Both the position numbers and the translations under genes were made by a program. A stretch of 18,959 bases of DNA from Planctomycetota bacterium (lineage in GTDB: Bacteria; Planctomycetota; Phycisphaerae; Phycisphaerales; SM1A02), in the NCBI GenBank assembly GCA_009924765.1, contig RFQW01000002.1, positions 1-18,959 of the forward strand. Direction: 5' to 3'. The number at the start of each line of letters is the position of its first letter. Position 1 is the stretch's first letter. The notes beneath the pieces were generated by a model. That model ran no database searches. It was not told the DNA's origin and saw only the letters and a program-made list of their open reading frames with translations. This document shows positions 14,029 through 18,959 of the stretch, piece after piece.

Positions 14029-14030
14029 AG

Positions 14031-15212
14031 ATGCGACAGACCGCAACCACCGAAGCGTTGTCCGGACCGAAAGTGCAAGGCGTGCTCGTTGCCGAGCTCA
14101 GCAGCGAGTTTCAGAAGGCCGCCGAGCAGGTGGTGCCGTGGTTCGTGTCGCAGATGCCGCCGATGTATTTCCAGGACACGCCGCCGCACGCCGTGCATGC
14201 GCATCTGCGCGCGATCATCGCGGCCAAGGCCAGCGGCACGCCGTTGGACCTGACCATCCGCAGCGAAGATGGCCGCGAGTGGACGAGCATTCGACCGGGC
14301 AACCGCATCGGCGTGCTGGCGGAGATCGTGGGTGCACTGCCGATGGAACCCTCGCTGCGCGTGGCCAAGATCCACGCGAGCGCCGATGGCGCCATCGTGC
14401 TGGACACCTTCGAGTTCGGCGAGCAGCCGCTGTACGACGCGAAGGATGCGGCGCAATCCGCGCGCGTGGACGCGGCCATTCGCTGGGCGCGCGAGCACGG
14501 GCTGGACTGGAAGGAGTCGGAGATCCGCGCCTACGCGGCCGGTTGCGCCGCCGACTACATCGCCACGCTGACACCGCTTCGCCTGAGCAAGCACCTGTCG
14601 CTGTTCCAGCGCGTGAGCGGTTCAGACGGCACCGAAGTGGAGCTGGAGGCGGAGAGCGAGCCCAACCAGAGCCGCATCACGCTGGCGTTCTCGAACGCGC
14701 GCACGCGCACCATGCTGGAGCGCACCGCGGTGCTGCTGGGCGCGGCCAAGGTGAGCATCCTGCGCGCCTATCTGGATCAGGTGAAGGATGCGCCGCACGG
14801 CAGCGTGACCTTCCTGGGTTTCGTGGTGCAGACCAACGACGGCAAGGCCATCGACCCCAAGAGCGACCTGTGGAAGCGCGTGCGCGCGGAAATGCAGCGC
14901 GTGAAGTGGCTCAACTTCGACATCCTGCACCTGGCTTCGCGCCACGAGGGCATCGGCCTGCAGCGCGCCGAGGCGGTGATGGCCTTCTGCCATCTTGTGC
15001 ACCAAACCCTGGTGCACAAGGATCGTCTGGCCTACAGCTTCAGCCGCATCCTTGCGGCCGCGGAAGCCGCCATGGACCTCACGCTGAAGGTGATCGACCT
15101 GTTCGGCGAGCGCTTCAACCCCGACCAGACGCTGGATGAGGGCACCTTCGCGCGGCGGCCGCCCTGCGCGGCGAGATCGAACAGCGACGCTCGGTCGACG
15201 GTGGGCAGCTGA
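14031..15212 (+). CDS. Large NAD-dependent glutamate dehydrogenase, N-terminal part (gene frameshifted)
   Basis: N-terminal regulatory half of a large glutamate dehydrogenase. These enzymes deaminate glutamate to 2-oxoglutarate and ammonium with NAD. The ATG at 14031 opens about 370 codons of family-like sequence. Two regions could be ACT-like regulatory folds: residues around 60-125, and around 220-280, where TRTMLERTAVLLG introduces the second. They are followed by the helical stretch HLASRHEGIGLQRAEAV and GERFNPDQTLDEGTF. From about residue 371 the frame turns to unrelated Arg/Pro/Ser-rich sequence and stops at 15212. The catalytic half continues in the -1 frame. Restoring one base gives about 982 residues (near 108 kDa), similar to the 115-kDa class rather than the 180-kDa class. 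The start has no clear Shine-Dalgarno sequence; a hairpin sits in its place. Confidence 0.85.
   Translation: MRQTATTEALSGPKVQGVLVAELSSEFQKAAEQVVPWFVSQMPPMYFQDTPPHAVHAHLRAIIAAKASGTPLDLTIRSEDGREWTSIRPGNRIGVLAEIVGALPMEPSLRVAKIHASADGAIVLDTFEFGEQPLYDAKDAAQSARVDAAIRWAREHGLDWKESEIRAYAAGCAADYIATLTPLRLSKHLSLFQRVSGSDGTEVELEAESEPNQSRITLAFSNARTRTMLERTAVLLGAAKVSILRAYLDQVKDAPHGSVTFLGFVVQTNDGKAIDPKSDLWKRVRAEMQRVKWLNFDILHLASRHEGIGLQRAEAVMAFCHLVHQTLVHKDRLAYSFSRILAAAEAAMDLTLKVIDLFGERFNPDQTLDEGTFARRPPCAARSNSDARSTVGS
15140..15164 (+). other. Frameshift point in the glutamate dehydrogenase gene (one base missing)
   Basis: Frame one carries DEGTFA to about 15152, and the -1 frame takes over as AAALRGEIEQRRS. A TGA at 15137-15139 bounds the -1 frame on the left, so the break lies after it, within a GCG/CGG-rich run. 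No slippery heptamer is present. Loss of one base in this run explains it. Confidence 0.8.
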
Positions 15213-16978
15213 TCCTGAACCGCATGCTGGATGCAGTGGAAGCGACGCTGCGCACCAACTACTGGCTGACCAGCCGCTTCGGCCTGGCACTGCGCCTGGA
15301 TCCCGCGCTGCTGAAGGACGAGCAGCGACCCGAGCTGCCGTGGGGCGCCTTCTTCGTGCACGGTCGCGGCTACAACGGCTTCCACGTGCGCTTCAAGGAG
15401 ATCGCGCGCGGCGGTCTGCGCGTGATCCGCCCGCGCGACACCGTGCAGCACGCCCGCGAGGCGGACAAGCTGTACGACGAGGTGTACGGCCTCAGCTTCG
15501 CGCAGCAGCAGAAGAACAAGGACATCCCGGAAGGCGGCGCCAAGTGCGCCATCCTGGTCGAGCCAGCGGCCGACCCCACGCGCTGCGTGAAGAGCTTCGT
15601 GGACAGCCTGCTCGACCTGATCACCACCGACCCCGCGGTGACCAGCCGCATCGTGGATCGACTGGGCCGTCAGGAGTTCATCTATCTCGGACCGGACGAG
15701 AACATCACCCCCGATCACATCGAGTGGATCGTGGCGCGCGCGCGTCGTCGCGCCTACCCGCTGCCGACCGCGTTCATGAGCAGCAAGCCCGGCGCCGGCA
15801 TCAACCACAAGGTGTACGGCGTGACCAGCGAGGGCGTGAACGTGTTCCTGGAGGTGGCGCTGAAGTCGGTCGGCATCGACCCGCGCAAACAGCCCTTCAC
15901 GGTGAAGATCACCGGTGGTCCGGACGGCGACGTGGCCGGCAACATGATGCGCATCCTGGACCGCGACTACGGCCAGAACGCGCGCATCGTGGGCGTGGCC
16001 GACGGCAGCGGCGTGGGCGAGGATCCGGATGGCCTGGATCACGCGGAACTGCTGCGACTGTTCAAGGAAGGCCTGCCGATCGCCAGCTTCAGCAAGGCCA
16101 AGCTGGGCAAGCGCGGCAAGGTGGTGGGCGTGGACGAGCCGGATGGCGCGCGTCTTCGCAACACCATGCACAACCGCCTCGTCACCGATGCGTTCGTGCC
16201 GGGCGGCGGCCGCCCCGCCACCATCGACGACAAGAACTGGAGCGAGTTCCTGACCAGCGACGGCGCGCCGAGCAGCAAGGTGATCTCGGAAGGCGCGAAC
16301 CTGTTCCTCACCCCCGAGGCGCGTCGACAGCTCAGCGCGCGCGGCGCGGTGATCATCAAGGACAGCACCGCGAACAAGTGCGGCGTGATCTGCAGCAGCT
16401 ACGAGATCCAGGCATGCATGCTGCTGAGCGACGATGCATTCCTGAAGATCAAGGCGCCGTACGTGGAGGAGGTGCTGGAGAAGCTGCGCGGTTTCGCGCG
16501 CGCCGAGGCCGAACTGCTGATGGCCGAGGGCCGTCGCCACCCCACCGTGCCGCTGCCCGAGATCAGCGCACGCATCTCGAAGGCGATCAACACCACGGCA
16601 GACACGATCCATGCGAGCATGTCGCACTGGAGCGAAGCGGACCGCATGCTGGCCCGCACGCTGGTGCTGGAGCACCTGCCCGCCACGCTGGTGAAGACGG
16701 TGGGCGAGCGCCTGTGGAAGGATCTGCCCGGCCCGTACGTGGACTGGTTGATCAGCAAGCGACTCGCCAGCACCATCGTGTATCGCGAGGGCGTGGACTT
16801 CCTGAGCGGCATGGAGCCCGAAGCGGCCGCGAGCACGGCGCTGCGCTACCTGCAGCGCGAGCAGGACACGCGACGCCTGATCGCCAGCCTGCGCGATGGT
16901 GGCCTGAAGGACAGTGATCGCGAGGCGGTGGCTCGACTGCTCGAGCGCAGCGGCACCCGCGGCGCGCTGCTGGATTGA
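15140..16978 (+). CDS. Large NAD-dependent glutamate dehydrogenase, C-terminal catalytic part (gene frameshifted)
   Basis: Catalytic half of the same enzyme, open in this frame from 15140; the first internal ATG is at 15224 (residue 399 of the joined protein, used for numbering here). The substrate domain has GRGYNGFHVRFKEIARGGLR, then the lysine-bearing Q-K-N-K-D-I-P-E-G-G-A-K segment (about 494-505), which supplies the glutamate-binding and catalytic lysines. The NAD-binding Rossmann domain begins VKITGGPDGDVAGN (about 626-638), very like fungal GDH2-type enzymes. A later SEGANLFLTPEARR segment matches the family's conserved SEGAN motif. The end is helical. As all these motifs survive, the protein would be active if the frame were restored. 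If translated alone from 15224 it would lack the regulatory half and the start of the catalytic domain. It converges on the TIM-barrel gene with a 46-bp gap. Confidence 0.88.
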   Translation, partial: GHLRAAAALRGEIEQRRSVDGGQLILNRMLDAVEATLRTNYWLTSRFGLALRLDPALLKDEQRPELPWGAFFVHGRGYNGFHVRFKEIARGGLRVIRPRDTVQHAREADKLYDEVYGLSFAQQQKNKDIPEGGAKCAILVEPAADPTRCVKSFVDSLLDLITTDPAVTSRIVDRLGRQEFIYLGPDENITPDHIEWIVARARRRAYPLPTAFMSSKPGAGINHKVYGVTSEGVNVFLEVALKSVGIDPRKQPFTVKITGGPDGDVAGNMMRILDRDYGQNARIVGVADGSGVGEDPDGLDHAELLRLFKEGLPIASFSKAKLGKRGKVVGVDEPDGARLRNTMHNRLVTDAFVPGGGRPATIDDKNWSEFLTSDGAPSSKVISEGANLFLTPEARRQLSARGAVIIKDSTANKCGVICSSYEIQACMLLSDDAFLKIKAPYVEEVLEKLRGFARAEAELLMAEGRRHPTVPLPEISARISKAINTTADTIHASMSHWSEADRMLARTLVLEHLPATLVKTVGERLWKDLPGPYVDWLISKRLASTIVYREGVDFLSGMEPEAAASTALRYLQREQDTRRLIASLRDGGLKDSDREAVARLLERSGTRGALLD

Positions 16979-17012
16979 GCGGCGATCGTCGGTTGCAAAG
17001 GCGCTGAAACCG

Positions 17013-17041
17013 AGCCTGGTGGCTTCACGCCCACCAAGGCT
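17013..17041. terminator. Hairpin between convergent genes, possible bidirectional terminator
   Basis: AGCCTGGTGG (17013-17022) pairs with CCACCAAGGCT (17031-17041), with one bulged base and an 8-nt loop that contains the stop codon of the minus-strand gene. T-runs on either side are weak (three T at most), so this is a moderate case. Confidence 0.45.
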
Positions 17042-18017
17042 TGGCCGGGGCCTGCTCGATCAGGCATCCCTGCAGGAACTCCACTGCGCGCACGAAGCCC
17101 TCTTCCACGCTCATGAGCGGATCCTCGTGCTCGATGCTGAGCACATGGTCGTAGCCATGTCGACGCAGCATGCTCACGAAGGGCCGCCAGAACTCCGTGC
17201 CGTGACCCCAGCCGCATGTGCGGAAGCTCCAGCTGCGGTTGTGCAGGTCGCCGTAGTGGCGCGCGTCCAGATAGCCGTTGCGTGGCCCCTGATGCGGATC
17301 CAGCTCGGTGTCCTTCGCGTGCACATGGAAGAGCAGGCCCGCCTCGCCCAGATCGCGCGCGGCGAGCACCGGATCGATGCCCTGCCAGAACAGGTGTGAC
17401 GGATCCAGGTTGGCGCCCAATCGCGACTTGCCCTTCACGCCGCTCGCCTTCATGGCGCGCTCGCTCAGACGGATCAGCGTGTCGCTGTTGTACACGCAGA
17501 AGCCGGGATGCGGCTCCCACGCGCAGCGAACGCCGTGCTTCGACAGGGTCTTCGCGGCCGCGCTCCAGTACGGCACCAGCACCTTCTCCCACTGGTACTG
17601 CAGCACCTGCAGGAACTCGCTCGGCCACGGGCAGGTGACCCAGTTGGGCTGCGTGTCCTTGGGGCTGCCGCCCGGGCAGCCGCTGAAGGTGATCACGATG
17701 TCGGTGCCGAGCTTGGGAGCCAGCTTCACCGCCGTTTCCCACGCGGCATGGTGCGCCTTCGAGATGCCGCGATCGGGATGCACCGGATTGCCGTGCACCG
17801 CGAGCGCGCTCAGCATCAGGCCGTGGTCGCGCAGGATGCCCTTGATGCGATCCTGCTCGCGCGCGCTGGCGAGCACCTTGGCGGGATCGAAGAAGGGCTT
17901 GCCCGGATAGGCGCCCACAGGAAGCTCGATCGCCTCGAGACCGTTGCGTGCGCAGAACAGACAGGCCTGTTCGAGTGGGCGGCCGGCGAAGAGTGCGCTC
18001 ATGACACCGAGTTTCAT
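17025..18017 (-). CDS. Sugar phosphate isomerase/epimerase-like TIM-barrel protein
   Basis: A 330-residue member of the xylose isomerase-like TIM-barrel family (AP endonuclease 2 superfamily), probably acting on a sugar, inositol or keto-sugar. The N-terminus MKLGVMSALF is the first barrel strand, followed by a G-L-E-A-I-E-L-P segment. Likely metal ligands are E168 (WEPHPGF), D205 and H208 (NLDPSHLFW), H231/H233 (HVHAKD) and E296 (SIEHEDP), the usual order for the family. The start is clear: ATG with AGGAGAT 7 nt upstream and a TAGCGT box before that. The early segment with FSGCPGGSPK and a long insertion around 115-150 fit the subset annotated simply as sugar phosphate isomerase/epimerase. 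The substrate cannot be read from the sequence, and no neighbour hints at one. Confidence 0.88.
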   Translation of the reverse strand: MKLGVMSALFAGRPLEQACLFCARNGLEAIELPVGAYPGKPFFDPAKVLASAREQDRIKGILRDHGLMLSALAVHGNPVHPDRGISKAHHAAWETAVKLAPKLGTDIVITFSGCPGGSPKDTQPNWVTCPWPSEFLQVLQYQWEKVLVPYWSAAAKTLSKHGVRCAWEPHPGFCVYNSDTLIRLSERAMKASGVKGKSRLGANLDPSHLFWQGIDPVLAARDLGEAGLLFHVHAKDTELDPHQGPRNGYLDARHYGDLHNRSWSFRTCGWGHGTEFWRPFVSMLRRHGYDHVLSIEHEDPLMSVEEGFVRAVEFLQGCLIEQAPAKPWWA

Positions 18018-18042
18018 GGGATGGATCTCCTGGAAAGCCGCA

Positions 18043-18048
18043 ACGCTA
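18043..18048 (-). promoter_or_regulatory. Candidate -10 box of the TIM-barrel gene
   Basis: TAGCGT within GGTAGCGT on the minus strand lies 25 nt before the ATG, with a strong AGGAGAT ribosome site (18025-18031) between. This gene therefore looks normally leadered, unlike several neighbours. Confidence 0.4.
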
Positions 18049-18131
18049 CCCGAAGCGCGGCCCAACGAGCTTCACGAGCCGTTCGCCGCCGTGTGGCGCG
18101 GCACGGTCACTTGCGGCACAATCCCCTGTCC

Positions 18132-18959
18132 ATGCTGTCGCTTCCACTGCTGATTGCCCTGCTGGCGCTCGCGCCGCTCGATCCACCCGCCACGGGCGGT
18201 TCGACCACGCCGCCGGATGCGCCATCGCAGGCCCCCACCGCGCCAGCGCCCACCCCGCCGAATCCCGGTGCCGGCACGAGCGACAAGGGCGATCAGGCGA
18301 TCGCCACCGAGTCGAAGCAGCGCCGCCTGTGGATCGTGCTCGACTTCTACAAGGAGTTCGGCGGCACGATCGTGCGCGAGGACGACGCCAACATCGTGCT
18401 GCGCACCCCCGAGGGCGCCGAGCGCAGCGTGGATCGCAACTCGATCGTGTTCATGACGCAGCTGCTCGAGGATCCCGCCGGCACGCCCGTGATCGCGCGA
18501 CTGCGCGACGGACGCACGCTGAAGGGCGAGCTTGTGCGCGACGACTTCGACGTGGCCGTGGTGTCCATCAGCGGCGTGCAGACGCGCATCCTTCGCGCCA
18601 ACCTGTGGAAACTGGAACTCGAGGTGCCCTTCGATCGACGCCTGGCGCAGCTGCGCGAGAAGCTGCAGCCGGGCACGCCGGCGCAGCGCATCGTGATCGC
18701 GCGCTGGTGCATGAACGAGGGACGCCCCGACATCGCCATCGACGAGCTGCGCGCCGTGCAGCGCATCGAGGATTCCGAGGAGGTGCAGGTGCTGCTGAAG
18801 CAGGCGCTGCTGAAGGACGAGCTGCGCCGCGGGAGTCCCACCGATCGACCCGGCAAGCGGCCGACCGTGAAGCAGAAGGGATCGCCCAAGGCCGCCACCG
18901 ACGCGGACGTCGAAAGTGCGCTGGCCATCACCGACGACGACGTGAACCGCATCCGCGTG
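18132..18959 (+). CDS. Exported protein of unknown function with two small beta-barrel-like segments (3' end outside window)
   Basis: An open frame of 276 codons from the ATG at 18132 with no stop before the window ends. A short signal peptide (MLSLPLLIALLALAPL) is followed by a Pro/Thr/Ala/Gly-rich linker to about residue 50. Two segments then share a pattern of G-x-(I/L)-x(1-2)-G/E, charged turn, hydrophobic strand, and a final R-x-x-(I/L) strand: residues about 77-107 (GGTIVREDDANIVLRTPEG) and about 117-162 (LRDGRTLKGELVRDDFD). They resemble SH3- or Sm-like small beta folds and may be a duplication. A helical, possibly TPR-like region covers about 167-232, then a basic linker. I recognise no named family. 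The upstream 114 bp is shared with the divergent TIM-barrel gene. A CACAAT sequence 9 nt before the ATG and no Shine-Dalgarno sequence suggest another near-leaderless start. Confidence 0.75.
   Translation, partial: MLSLPLLIALLALAPLDPPATGGSTTPPDAPSQAPTAPAPTPPNPGAGTSDKGDQAIATESKQRRLWIVLDFYKEFGGTIVREDDANIVLRTPEGAERSVDRNSIVFMTQLLEDPAGTPVIARLRDGRTLKGELVRDDFDVAVVSISGVQTRILRANLWKLELEVPFDRRLAQLREKLQPGTPAQRIVIARWCMNEGRPDIAIDELRAVQRIEDSEEVQVLLKQALLKDELRRGSPTDRPGKRPTVKQKGSPKAATDADVESALAITDDDVNRIRV

Noticed and set aside
13916..14030. FMN riboswitch upstream of ribF
   Set aside because: The region is only 115 bp, shared with a divergent gene, and the probable promoter lies 7 nt before the start, leaving no room for an aptamer; none of the conserved RFN sequence is seen.
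15140..15164. Programmed -1 ribosomal frameshifting in the glutamate dehydrogenase
   Set aside because: No slippery X-XXY-YYZ heptamer is present, and a second unrelated gene nearby shows the same one-base loss, so a sequence error or mutation is simpler.
15032..16675. Minus-strand open frame (547 codons) opposite the glutamate dehydrogenase
   Set aside because: Antisense shadow with His/Ala/Val-rich composition and no recognisable motif; the plus strand carries conserved catalytic sequence.
1..18959. CRISPR array, insertion sequence, prophage, tRNA or rRNA
   Set aside because: No regularly spaced direct repeats, transposase or integrase motifs, or tRNA/rRNA-like sequences were found; the only tandem repeat is the coding one in the Cys-rich lipoprotein.

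Overview
The window is a compact, GC-rich bacterial chromosome segment with short intergenic gaps and mostly housekeeping genes. No mobile element, phage gene, CRISPR array, tRNA or rRNA is visible. The lineage cannot be proved without searches. A GC-rich genome, a roughly 1000-residue NAD-dependent glutamate dehydrogenase, a UvrC lacking its C-terminal HhH domain, many apparently leaderless genes and exported proteins of unknown function suggest a Planctomycetota member, perhaps class Phycisphaerae. This is an inference of modest confidence.

Left part (1-7100): a left-truncated phospholipase D-type cardiolipin synthase; an fdx-iscX pair (adrenodoxin-type ferredoxin and IscX, both iron-sulfur cluster assembly factors) on the minus strand; a divergent RlmN-like radical SAM rRNA methylase; an exported protein of unknown function with a twin-arginine leader; an RNase D-like exonuclease with an HRDC region; and a short UvrC nuclease.

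Middle part (7100-13930): a Cys-rich lipoprotein built from three 28-residue repeats and closed by a clear intrinsic terminator; dihydroorotase (pyrC) overlapping by GTGA with a 12-TM MMPL/RND exporter gene that is broken by a one-base frameshift; a lipoprotein with an HMA metal-binding domain; and a translationally coupled ribF-nrnA pair (FAD synthesis; nanoRNase/pAp phosphatase).

Right part (13930-18959): a large NAD-glutamate dehydrogenase gene, also split by a one-base frameshift; a sugar phosphate isomerase/epimerase-like TIM-barrel protein; and the first 276 codons of an exported protein with two small beta-barrel-like segments, running off the window edge.

I found no new multi-gene system. 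The points worth a second look are: (i) a recurring TANNNT box 6-9 nt before start codons that lack a Shine-Dalgarno sequence, pointing to leaderless transcription and fixing several unusual starts, including a TTG start for ribF; (ii) two independent single-base losses in otherwise intact conserved genes, which look like assembly errors or very recent pseudogenisation; (iii) the tandem-repeat Cys lipoprotein and the exported HMA protein as candidate envelope metal-handling proteins; and (iv) domain or motif departures in UvrC and the RlmN-like protein.
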